A stretch of DNA of 64,000 bases from Nectonema munidae (taxonomy: Eukaryota > Nematomorpha > Nectonematoida > Nectonematidae): NCBI GenBank assembly GCA_030549495.1, contig JAUIRK010000664.1:446855-510854 (forward strand), read 5' to 3'. Shown here piece after piece: positions 20,446 to 31,500 of the stretch; positions within the stretch are counted from its first letter, which is position 1, and every line of letters begins with the position of its first letter. A model generated the notes under the pieces. That model searched no databases. It saw only the letters and a program-made list of their open reading frames with translations, and had not been told where the DNA came from. The position numbers were made by a program, and so were the translations under genes.

Positions 20446-22020
20446 GCCAACAAAAGAAAACACTACGCCGGGCCCTCAAAAACTTGAGGAAAAACCCCTC
20501 ACCCTTGAACATCACATTTTACACACACACTCGACAACTCTACCTCAGCTCAATAAAAACTGCAAAGGGAAATTCATGGCTTAGTTTTACCTCATCCACA
20601 TCATCCAATCCATGGTCCACCATCAACAAAATCATCAAGTCAAAAATGCCTACGGCCGATTTCCACAAACTACTTCCAGACCCAAACGCCGATTCAATTC
20701 AAATAAATCTACCTTTTCTCTCTTCCGTTTTTGCTGCCAACAACCCCCTCTCTGACACGATCATATCAAGCCGCATTACGCTCCTCCTCACTCACACTCA
20801 CAACATCACTAACCATCCATCACTTCCCAGCCATAACATCATCTGAACTCTCACACGCAGTAAACTCGCTCCGATCCAGCTCAGCCACAAGCCTCGATTT
20901 AATCTCCACAAATCACATTAAAAAGTCAATCCATCTCTTAGAAAAACAATTAATCAACATATACAACGCTTGTATAACCCTCTCCTTTTTTCCTTCATTA
21001 TGGAAAATAGGAAAAGTTATTTTTTTACCAAAACCCCACAAAGATCTATCAGAACTCAAAAACTGGATACCTATTACCATTCTTCCCGTCCTCGGCAAAA
21101 TCCTAGAAAAAATCTTTCGAAGAAGGCTCGTCCACTACATTACTCAAAACAAACTCATCCATCCCTCCCAGTTTGCCTATTTTCCTCATCGAAACACCGA
21201 GTCAGCCTTATCAAAACTAACTGAACACCTTCAACACTCCATCACATCCCACAAAACCGCTACAGTCCTATTTCTAGACATTGATAATGCATTTAACAGC
21301 GCCTGGTACCCCGTAATCCTTCTGAACATGCATCTCAAAAAATATCCACCCTACATGATTAAATTCATACACAACTATCTACAAAATCGAGCTTTAGTTT
21401 TTCGCGAAAAATCAACACGTGCAGTTCACTTGCTATCACTATCTACCTATCAAGGAGGATGCCTCTCCGACATTCTCTGGCTTATCTTGATAAACCCTCT
21501 TCTCGACATCCTCGACTCAAACGCACACTCTTCACAATGCTTCTCAGATGACCTGCTATTTTCCTTTTCCTCGAACACACAACCCGAAAACATTCAGCGC
21601 ATCTCATCCCTTTTCAACGCTTTAAACTTCACCGCTAATTCACTCAAAATCACATTTAACACATCCAAAACCACACTAATGCATTTTACGCGCAAACATT
21701 CTCCGCATCTACCCCTACACATCAACAACACAACTCTCATACAACCCGCAAGAACCACTAAATACTGGGGTTTCACCTTTCAAACCAATTTGAAATGGTC
21801 TACACACTTCAAAAATATTTACACAAAACTCACCAAGACCTTATTTCAATTAAGAGCAGCCATTTCATACAAATGGGGCCTCAGTATCCAACACTCTCTT
21901 TTTATTTACAAATCACTCATACTTCCATCACTTCAATATGGCATTCTATCTTGGGGGTCATCACTCGATCATCCCACAACCCTGATTTTCTTTTTAAAAT
22001 CCATCGCCTTAGTCTTTTAA
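20446..22020 (+). pseudogene. LINE ORF2, reverse transcriptase domain
   Basis: RT of an I/R1/LOA-group LINE. The frame from 20419 covers the linker (LRKNPSPLNITFYTHTRQLY) to about 20830. Then the frame used from 20731 carries the RT: SLWKIGKVIFLPKPHKDLSE, LKNWIPITILPVLGKILEKI (motif 2 region), FPHRNTESALSKL, LDIDNAFNSAWYPVIL (motif A with the D of LDI and the AW that is characteristic of R1/I-like RTs), TYQGGCLSDILWLILINPLL (motif B) and FSDDLL (motif C; S in place of the usual A of the A/MDD). The thumb reads TKYWGFTFQTNLKWSTHFKN. At least two frame breaks are present. Confidence 0.88.
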
Positions 22021-22494
22021 CAATTTCAAAAGCTTTCTGCACAACTTCCACTTCTTCTTTAGAGTTCATGTTAAAATGCCCGCCCCTTCTCATTCATTTG
22101 AAAAGCACACTCATCAAACATTACGTCAAGATATACAAATCCTTACTACCTCCCTCTTCAGCCTCCATGCTCCACCTACCCTTCAAAGTAATACACCCAT
22201 ACACAATCCTTCTCCATACAGCACTCCCACATCTGCAAAAATACCTCGTACACCAAAATTTCATCCAGCCACACTAACACACCCATCGTTATCTCTTCCA
22301 TACAACATCACAATTTATCCCAATAAGGACACCGCAATTACCCACATAAAAGAGATCAGATAACTCTCAAACCTCTCTACACTCAGAATTTTCACAGATG
22401 CAGCAAATCAATAAACAGATGCGCTTTCGCATACGCTCTCCACGCAGGCGACTCTCTAATTCCCTTCCATTCCTCAAATTCTCCATTAAACCAC
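22021..22494 (+). pseudogene. LINE ORF2, RT-RNase H connection
   Basis: Connection region in shifting frames. HRLSLLTISKAFCTTSTSSL followed by LKCPPLL (frame of 21795-22277) resembles the region after the thumb in I-group LINEs. Near 22390 LRIFTDAANQ marks the expected start of RNase H, followed by a stop. Several breaks make it non-functional. Confidence 0.6.
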
Positions 22495-23265
22495 TTGACC
22501 ACGACATATGATGCTGAATGCACAGCCTTAATCGCCTCCTGCTATCACATTACCCATAACATTCACCTGTTCAAACAGTTCACCCACATCCATTTCTACA
22601 CAGACTCACAGAAAATTACACGTGACCTATATCTTCACAGAAACATTCCTTTCCACACCTCAATCTTATTCTCAAAACTGCGTTCTCTCTCTTCTCTTTT
22701 CACGATTTCTATTCTCTGGTGCCCTGCTCATTCCAACATACCAGAAAACATACGCGTAGACTTGCTCGCTAAACAAGCCCTTGCCAAAACACACACATCA
22801 CACCTAACTTCCATAAACCCCGACGTTCTCACTCAAAACCTCACTTTACACACATTTAATCAATGGCAACAAATTATTACCAAGTCCTCCAACACCACGC
22901 TCTCAGATATACCGGATATAAAAGCAATTCACCAAACTTGGGCCATCAACAATTTCACCCCATCGCGATCCATAATAAAATGGTTTTCAGGTCACTGCCC
23001 CTGTAAATCATATCTATATCACATCAAACTCACCGACAATCAAACCTGCCGTTTCTGCAACGACCCTTTAGAAACACCTTATCATCTATTATTCATATGC
23101 CCTTTTTTCATCTCCTATCGACACACAATGATAAACTCGTGCATCAAAACTCTAGGCAATTTTCCAACCAACTTCAGCCAAATCCTCTCCCACCCCAATT
23201 TATTAAACGCACTATCTTCTTCGATTAAAACCATTGAACCCATCCTACTAACGCATCCTCATTAA
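22495..23265 (+). pseudogene. LINE ORF2, RNase H and C-terminal zinc region
   Basis: RNase H core: YDAECTALIASCYHI (catalytic E), FYTDSQKITRDL (catalytic D) and ILWCPAHSNIPENIRVDLLA (WCPAH and D). After it comes GHCPCKSYLYHIKL and a Cys/His cluster CRFCNDPLETPYHLLFICPF, the usual C-terminus of I- and LOA-group ORF2. Presence of RNase H separates this element from Jockey/CR1 families. The reading frame ends at TAA 23263-23265. The sense strand is strikingly poor in G and rich in A and C compared with the other LINEs in the window. Confidence 0.85.
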
Positions 23266-23635
23266 GCACACTTAGTTTCTTTTACTTACATTTTAGAAAT
23301 CTCTCACTTTATTTCCATCAGCCTTGCCAAGCTTAAACCGTCTTCAAGCTTTCAACAACGCTCTCGAACGATCTTCAACTAATCTTTAACAAGCAGTTTG
23401 CAAGCATATCAATTGATTTTGGAAAGTGCTTTGACATCCTTACCAATCCAAATTCAAACCATTTTTATTCAGGTTATTAAAATTTTTAAATTTGAAGTTT
23501 ACAATTCGTTTTTCTCAGACTCCTGGAGCAAGACAGTTACTTTGCAGAGTACTTATTAGTTAATATTATTTGATTTTTATATTATTTAGCATATTTAATT
23601 AATTATATTTTTTGGCGGTTTCTTTGTCATAAATT
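23266..23635. other. LINE 3' UTR and junction
   Basis: About the first 150 bases (to about 23420) keep the C-rich, G-poor composition of the upstream LINE and are likely its 3' UTR. After that the composition turns AT-rich. No clear poly-A tail or target duplication was identified. Confidence 0.4.
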
Positions 23636-24841
23636 TTGCCTTACACTGATTTTGTAAAAGATTTTTACTGTATCATGGCTGATTTGAGTCAAAACTCAAT
23701 GTCAAATGATATGATTAATATTATCAATGTTGCGAGAGAAGGTGGGATTAAATCTCTTCTTTCACGTGATAATTCTAAGGAAAATATTAGCCTGGCTCTC
23801 ATATATCTTATTAAAGAATTTGATAAGCTTAAATCAACTTCTTCCTATTCTAATAACACTGAAGATTTTTTATCTTTAAAAGAAGATGTATCTAAAATTC
23901 AATCTGATTTGTCTATTATAAAACAAAATTTAAATATTCCCACAAAGTTGTATACTGATGCTGTTAAATCTAAAAAGAATATACTTTATGTGAAATCAGA
24001 TGATGATAAAGGTTCTAATTTAGCTACAATGAATATCTTTAAAAATCTTCAAGTTAATTACATTAAAGAAAAGAATAAGAGTGTAAAAGTGTCTTTAGCA
24101 GATGAAACAAATTTGGTCAAAGCTCAATCCCTATTAAATGAAAATAATGTAAAATTCAGGAAAGTTAAAAACTTATCTCCTAAAATAAAGATTAACTTAC
24201 ACAATGATGTTAATGCAGATGATTTATGTCGTGAAATTATAGCAAAAAATCATGGAATAAAAAGTTTGTTGGATGATGGGGGTATTCTTGAATATTTTTA
24301 CTCATTTAAATCTAATTATAATAATATGAAAAGTTGTATTTTTAAAATTGATTCTAAAATTTACACATATCTTATTAATTCTAATTTTTATCTGTATATA
24401 TATTTTAGTAAATGTAAATGTTATAATTATTATTCAAATGTCCAATCTACTAAGTGCCTTTATTTTGGTCATGCCAGTACTAACTGTAGAAATTCCTCTA
24501 TTCTTTGTGCCTATTGTCCTTCTGATGAGCATGTATTGAAAGATTGTAGCTTTCGATCCGACAAAAGTATGTTGAAATGTGGCAATTGTCTAAAAAACCA
24601 CATTTCAGAGTCTAATCATTTTTCGTGTAGTTATTCATGCCCTCTGGTTCAAAAAAATCTTGCGTATGTTAAAAGTTCTATATTTCTTATGATGATGGTT
24701 GCTGATTGTATTTCAAATATGAATTCTTCTGATAATTATAATAATATTTATACACTTGATATTCTAACCTCTCCATATTTTAAAGATTCTTTCTTATATG
24801 ATAATTTTTCCTCTTCTCTTTTTGTTATGTTCCTCTCTTGA
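23636..24841 (+). pseudogene. LINE ORF1 of a second Jockey-like copy
   Basis: A 401-codon open frame; the first in-frame ATG is at 23675 (MADLSQNSMSNDMI). The N-terminal part has a predicted coiled-coil stretch (LKEDVSKIQSDLSIIKQNLN), followed by an RRM-like segment (VKNLSPKIKINLHNDVNADD). Three zinc-knuckle-like Cys/His sets follow: CLYFGHASTNC, CAYCPSDEHVLKDC and CGNCLKNHISESNHFSC. This is the ORF1 RNA-binding protein of a Jockey/CR1-like LINE. The first C of the first knuckle's C-x2-C appears to be missing. The last 50 residues look like drifted sequence. It overlaps the endonuclease frame by a few bases at 24838-24841. Confidence 0.75.
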
Positions 24842-26034
24842 ATGCTAACAATTTGAATATTATAAGTTTGAATGTTCAATGCCTTATGCCAAGTTTGATT
24901 CACTTGAATGTTTTCTTTTTCATTTCAACTCAATTAGCAAATCACCTCTCCATATTATTTGTATTCAAGAACTTTGGTTCAATAATAGTAATAATTCAAG
25001 TTTTTTTAATATTGAAGGATATAGTTTTTTATGTATTTCTTCTAAAGAATCTCTTCATGGCGGCTTAGGATTTTACATTCATAACTCAATCAAGCATAAT
25101 GTTTTCACTCATAATAGTGACTGTTTTGAGCTGTTTACCATAGCTATTCATCTTGATCATTCTACTTGCTTCCACATCACTAATATTTATCGTAGACCTT
25201 CATTAAATTCTACTGTAATTGATTTGTTTTTTTCAGAATTTGATTCCTTTTTATCATGTCATCCTTTTGATATAAAATTTAGTATTCTAGTGGGCGACTT
25301 TAACTTTAATTTATTTAAAATTGACTCCAATACGAATGTCCAAAACTTTATGAATCTTCTTCTATCAAATTCATTTAAATCGTTAATCACTCAGCTAATT
25401 CGCCCTGCCAGTGATTCTTTGCTCGATAACATTTTTGTGCCATTTGATTCTTACGGTGTGATGCTTTCAACTTACATCAGTATTTTTCTGATCATCTAGC
25501 GATTCTTGCTTTGTTTAAGTTTTCTTCATCTAATTTTTAACCAGAAAAAATTTAATTCTATCGATTTCATAAAGAATATTGAGTCATTTAATTAGCGCGG
25601 TTTTCTTAGTCCTTACTTTGATGCTCCTGATTTGTACTTGAAAAGAATCTATGATCAACTTATACATTTTATAGATATTGACACTAAAATTCTAAAATTC
25701 AACAAATATTCACATCTATATTATAAAAATCCAATTAATGAGTGGATGAATGTTAAACTTTTATTTATTTATGAAGACTCAGTGCTATTTTATCTACATT
25801 TATATTATTTAGATTTAAATTTGACAATTGCCTCCAAATATTTTTTTTAACAAGCAGGTCAACAAAACGGGTCCAAATGTTTTAGAAAAAGCATGTTATA
25901 TTCAATTCATAAATCTAAAAAATTATAATTTGAATGTTTTATTTAATATGAATCTCTTAAAGTTAATAGATGGTGAAATAAAGAAATATTATGAAAAAAA
26001 TAAAGTTATTAATTTATTAGATTCCACTTATTAG
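24838..26034 (+). pseudogene. LINE ORF2 endonuclease and decayed downstream part
   Basis: APE-type endonuclease: LNIISLNVQCLM in one frame, then after a frame change near 24885 AKFDSLECFLFHFNS, IICIQELWF, GGLGFYIHNSI, NIYRRPS, ILVGDFNFNLFKID and LLDNIFVPF. SDHLAILALFKFSSSNF follows in another frame at about 25487-25540. Beyond that, to about 26034, only scattered family-like pieces remain (KNPINEWM). No RT motifs are present, so the copy is 3'-truncated or eroded. It is AT-rich like the RT fragment at 17126-18560 and may belong to the same family, but their domains do not overlap, so this cannot be tested here. Confidence 0.75.
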
Positions 26035-27163
26035 ATAGAATTTTTAAGGCACTTTTTTTCCTACGTAAATTACTAACGTTACTATCTGACTTTCTCTAAA
26101 CAAAAGTTTTTTATGTAATTGTTTTAGTAGTCCTTGTCCGATTCTCGATCGTGACATATCCATCTGTCTATCTATTAAAGGTATTCTTGACTTTGGGTAA
26201 ATTAAGTTGATTAAAAATATTCTTATGGAAAAATTCATACATTTGAAATATAAATAAATAGTTATCAGTGTTTCGTTCAAAGGAAGCATAATCTTCCATA
26301 ACTGGACAGATGACAGGGATGTTACAATTGAAAATCGAACCAAATATCATTAGATAATAACTATACTTTTCTATCATTACACAATATTATTCATAGACAA
26401 ATTTATTTGCTCAAAATCTAAGTTAAATTTATTTCTGTAACTATTATTAAAATTTTGGAATATAGAAATATCAAGTGTCTCTGAGCTTTACTTTCTTGAT
26501 TGCGTTTTTGTTCGTAAAAAGACTGGATTTACCTCACAATTGGGGATTTTTGGCTTTTTTAGAAACTAATCCATCAAAATAATTTTTGTAAAACAATGAT
26601 TTGGTAAAAGTGAATTCACTTAGGTGTGATTCAATTGTAAGTAAAAAATATAAAATTGAACTACAGGTTTACTATCACTAATCCTGCATCATTGGGATTT
26701 GGAAGGTGCCAGTTTAGGGTGTATTAGGTAAATAGTCGGATGCCTCTGATCCATTAGTTAGATCCTCAGTTTCATGACAGTACAAACGCAGAAACGGCTT
26801 TACTTCCCTTAGTGACAATTTTCATCGGCTGTGCAATAGACATGAATGTAGTGCTGCATCACTAGGTAGAAGTTTCCTCATAACACGGCATATATGGAAG
26901 CTCGTATATATGTGAAATATTTGTTACATATATATGTGTGGGGGTGTTTCATATTTTTTACCACTAGATTTTTAAATATAAAGCCTGTTTATTTTTTCAA
27001 AAGAATAACTTTTTTACTAATTTTTCATTCATACAAAATATGCTCTACATTATGTTTCGCATTCCTTATAATCGAGAGTATAAGAATTGAATGATGGCAT
27101 GTGAAGTTTTGTTTCGTGTTTAGCCACATTGAGACAGTACACGGATCATCAAACTTTGTCACG
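26035..27163. other. Intergenic, no gene seen
   Basis: AT-rich. About 26680-26880 is less AT-rich than its surroundings but has no open frame or tRNA-like boxes that I trust. Confidence 0.4.
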
Positions 27164-27264
27164 ATGTCTGCTGGCGAGAGGAAGCATCCGTTGTTAGACG
27201 ACTGTCAGGTTGTCCACAGGAAACTTTGCTTTTCCCGGAGCAGGCTCTTGAGGCTGCTGACAAG
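27164..27264 (+). CDS. Weak candidate first exon of unknown gene
   Basis: A G+C-rich island (27140-27345) contains ATG at 27164 and reads MSAGERKHPLLDDCQVVHRK up to a good donor, CAAG|GTGAGC at 27264/27265. An alternative plus frame over the same bases (SGCPQETLLFPEQALEAADK) is also open to that donor. The minus strand is open too (27159-27341). No downstream exon was recognised before the satellite array. Treat it as an exon-like island only. Confidence 0.2.
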
Positions 27265-28303
27265 GTGAGCCTCGTCGAGATATGTGGTATCTGCCTCCTT
27301 TCTCCCTTGAAGCTATTCGTGGGAGAAAACTCGCTTTTCAACTCTCGTTGCCTTGTTTTGATGAGATCACCGATTCAAATAAAAAGACATAACTGACGCC
27401 TTTTTCATGGTTTTGTTAGTAGGGGGTGGAGAGAATGGTATTGAAACTAAAAAAGTAATAAAAATTGAAGTCCTATATAATCAAGTGCAATGCAAATCGA
27501 CTATACGTGTTTTACTAAGTTATATAATATATTAGCTGTGGACCAATTTCTTTCAGTGGAGGGTTCAACTAGACTAGTTGGGAAACAGGCCTCTCTCTTC
27601 CAAATATTACTGTTTAAAAAAAAGTCTTATTAAAGACTTGAAATGGAACGAGAGTGTCCCATATAATCTGTTTAAAGTAAATAAACTCATTGAAAAAGAA
27701 ATCTGTCAAAAATACTGGAAAACCAATGCCTTAAATGTAAAATACGGTCAAATCCAATTTTTTTTTGAATTGAAAATAACCTTTTACTTTGACCGCCCCA
27801 TGTCTTTCCGGGGTGTTCTTATTCGCCCCCAATAATTTTGGATTTTTTTAAACTAGTGTATATCATTTATTTTTTTTTTTAGGTGCGGCCTTTCGTTTTT
27901 GGTTGTTCCTTCTATTTTCATCTTTGTCTTTGTAATAAAGTTCCATAATTCATAAGATTTTGTTGGAGCAGAAGTTTTACTGCCGGATTCCCTTCCTGAT
28001 GCAAAGCCTCCTCCTTTCTCACTCTGGGCTTGGGACCAGACGATCGTCGAGTTTTTATATGCGTTATGTAAAACCTTCCAAACGCTGTAATAATAATAAT
28101 TTGTCAATGCATGTGAGTGTAATGAAAATCACTTTTCTACTACATGTGCCTGTGCTAGTATCTGAAATTCTTTTAAAAGCGCAGTTATCAATTTATTAAA
28201 CCTGTCACTTGTAAATGTAAAAATTATCTATCCCACTGTTACATACACTGACACACTAAATCAGAATTCAACTTGCCAAATGTGATTTCTTTATTACGTA
28301 TTG
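27265..28303. other. Intergenic, one protein-like minus-strand stretch
   Basis: On the minus strand 27853-28107 is open and reads STIVWSQAQSEKGGGFASGR, then KSYELWNFITKTKMKIEGTT. It looks more protein-like than random but I do not recognise it, and no splice signals make a model. The remainder is AT-rich with nothing to report. Confidence 0.3.
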
Positions 28304-28390
28304 GATAAATTGACTCCCCTTGTATTCGCGGAGTTAGGTTCCAAAGCTAATCGCGAATAGTGAAAATCCGCGAATATTTGTTACCATTTT
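28304..28390. mobile_element. Tc1/mariner (Tigger-like) terminal fragment, tentative
   Basis: The stretch attgactccccttgtattcg followed by cggagttaggttcc and cgcgaatagtgaaaatccgc resembles, from memory, the ends of pogo/Tigger-type DNA transposons common in animal genomes. Only one end is seen. It lies about 115 bp before the satellite array. Confidence 0.4.
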
Positions 28391-28503
28391 AAAAATTGTT
28401 TAAAACGAAAATTTACTATCATATTGAAGATATAATCAATATATTTGTTTTTTTAAAATTAACTAGGTTTATTCTTTTTATATACACTAAGTTATAATTT
28501 AAA

Positions 28504-31500
28504 GAGACTATACGGAATTATTTCATGTTTTTAGTCACCTCTTACTACATGCAGGTCATACAATAGTCCTATTCTGTTCCGAGACTATACGGAATTATTT
28601 AGTGTTTTTAGTCGCTTCTTAAGACATGCAGGTCATGCAATAGTCCTATTCTGTTCCAAGATTATACGGAATTATTTAGTGTCTTTAGTCGCCTCTTACG
28701 ACATGCAGGTCATGCAATAGTCCTATTCTGTTCCGAGACTATACGGAATTATTTCATGTTTTTAGTCGCCTCTTACGACATGCAGGTCATGCAATAGTCC
28801 TATTCTGTTCCGAGACTATACGGAATTATTTAGTGTTTTTAGTCGCCTCTTACGACATGCAGGTCATGCAATAGTCCTATTCTGTTCCGAGACTATACGG
28901 AATTATTTAGTGTTTTTAGTCGCCTCTTACGACATGCAGGTCATGCAATAGTCCTATTCTGTTCCGAGACTATACGGAATTATTTCATGTTTTTAGTCAC
29001 CTCTTACTACATGCAGGTCATACAATTGTCCTATTCTGTTCCGAGACTATACGGAATTATTTCATGTTTTTAGTCGCCTCTTACGACATGCAGGTCATAC
29101 AATAGTCCTATTCTGTTCCGAGACTATACGGAATTATTTAGTGTTTTTAGTCGCCTCTTAAGACATGCAGGTCATGCAATAGTCCTATTCTGTTCCAAGA
29201 CTATACGGAATTATTTCATGTTTTTAGTCGCCTCTTACGACATGCAGGTCATGCAATAGTCCTATTCTGTTCCGAGATTATACGGAATTATTTCATGTTT
29301 TTAGTCGCCTCTTACGACATGCAGGTCATGCAATAGTCCTATTCTGTTCCGAGACTATACGGAATTATTTAGTGTTTTTAGTCGCCTCTTACGACATGCA
29401 GGTCATGCAATAGTCCTATTATGTTCCGAGACTATACGGAATTATTTCATGTTTTTAGTCGCCTCTTACGACATGCAGGTCATGCAATAGTCCTATTCTG
29501 TTCCGAGACTATACGGAATTATTTCATGTTTTTAGTCGCCTCTTACGACATGCAGGTCATGCAATAGTCCTATTCTGTTCCGAGACTATACGGAATTATT
29601 TAATGTTTTTAGTCGCCTCTTACGACATGCAGGTCATGCAATAGTCCTATTCTGTTCCGAGACTATACGGAATTATTTCATGTTTTTAGTCGCCTCTTAC
29701 GACATGCAGGTCATGCAATAGTCCTATTCTGTTCCGAGACTATACGGAATTATTTCATGTTTTTAGTCACCTCTTACTACATGCAGGTCATACAATTGTC
29801 CTATTCTGTTCCGAGACTATACGGAATTATTTAGTGTTTTTAGTCGCCTCTTACGACATGCAGGTCATGCAATAGTCCTATTCTGTTCCGAGACTATACG
29901 GAATTATTTAGTGTTTTTAGTCGCCTCTTACGACATGCAGGTCATGCAATAGTCCTATTCTGTTCCGAGACTATACGGAATTATTTAGTGTTTTTAGTCG
30001 CCTCTTACGACATGCAGGTCATGCAATAGTCCTATTCTGTTCCGAGACTATACGGAATTATTTCATGTTTTTAGTCACCTCTTACTACATGCAGGTCATG
30101 CAATAGTCCTATTCTGTTCCGAGACTATACGGAATTATTTAGTGTTTTTAGTCGCCTCTTACGACATGCAGGTCATGCAATAGTCCTATTCTGTTCCGAG
30201 ACTATACGGAATTATTTAGTGTTTTTAGTCGCCTCTTACGACATGCAGGTCATGCAATAGTCCTATTCTGTTCCGAGACTATACGGAATTATTTCATGTT
30301 TTTAGTCACCTCTTACTACATGCAGGTCATACAATTGTCCTATTCTGTTCCGAGACTATACGGAATTATTTCATGTTTTTAGTCACCTCTTACTACATGC
30401 AGGTCATACAATAGTCCTATTCTGTTCCGAGACTATACGGAATTATTTAGTGTTTTTAGTCGCCTCTTACGACATGCAGGTCATGCAATAGTCCTATTCT
30501 GTTCCGAGACTATACGGAATTATTTCATGTTTTTAGTCACCTCTTACTACATGCAGGTCATGCAATAGTCCTATTCTGTTCCGAGACTATACGGAATTAT
30601 TTAGTGTTTTTAGTCGCCTCTTACGACATGCAGGTCATGCAATAGTCCTATTCTGTTCCGAGACTATACGGAATTATTTAGTGTTTTTAGTCGCCTCTTA
30701 CGACATGCAGGTCATGCAATAGTCCTATTCTGTTCCGAGACTATACGGAATTATTTCATGTTTTTAGTCACCTCTTACTACATGCAGGTCATACAATTGT
30801 CCTATTCTGTTCCGAGACTATACGGAATTATTTCATGTTTTTAGTCGCCTCTTACGACATGCAGGTCATGCAATAGTCCTATTCTGTTCCGAGACTATAC
30901 GGAATTATTTCATGTTTTTAGTCGCCTCTTACGACATGCAGGTCATGCAATAGTCCTATTCTGTTCCGAGACTATACGGAATTATTTAATGTTTTTAGTC
31001 GCCTCTTACGACATGCAGGTCATGCAATAGTCCTATTCTGTTCCGAGACTATACGGAATTATTTAGTGTTTTTAGTCGCCTCTTACGACATGCAGGTCAT
31101 GCAATAGTCCTATTCTGTTCCGAGACTATACGGAATTATTTCATGTTTTTAGTCGCCTCTTACGACATGCAGGTCATGCAATAGTCCTATTCTGTTCCGA
31201 GACTATACGGAATTATTTCAGTGTTTTTAGTCGCCTCTTACGACATGCAGGTCATGCAATAGTCCTATTCTGTTCCGAGACTATACGGAATTATTTCATG
31301 TTTTTAGTCGCCTCTTACGACATGCAGGTCATGCAATAGTCCTATTCTGTTCCGAGACTATACGGAATTATTTAATGTTTTTAGTCGCCTCTTACGACAT
31401 GCAGGTCATGCAATAGTCCTATTCTGTTCCGAGACTATACGGAATTATTTCATGTTTTTAGTCGCCTCTTACGACATGCAGGTCATGCAATAGTCCTATT

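Noticed and set aside
17126-26034. One long LINE interrupted by another
   Set aside because: The flanking Jockey-like pieces are in the wrong order (RT piece on the left, ORF1 and endonuclease on the right, both plus strand) for a single nested insertion, so they are separate copies.
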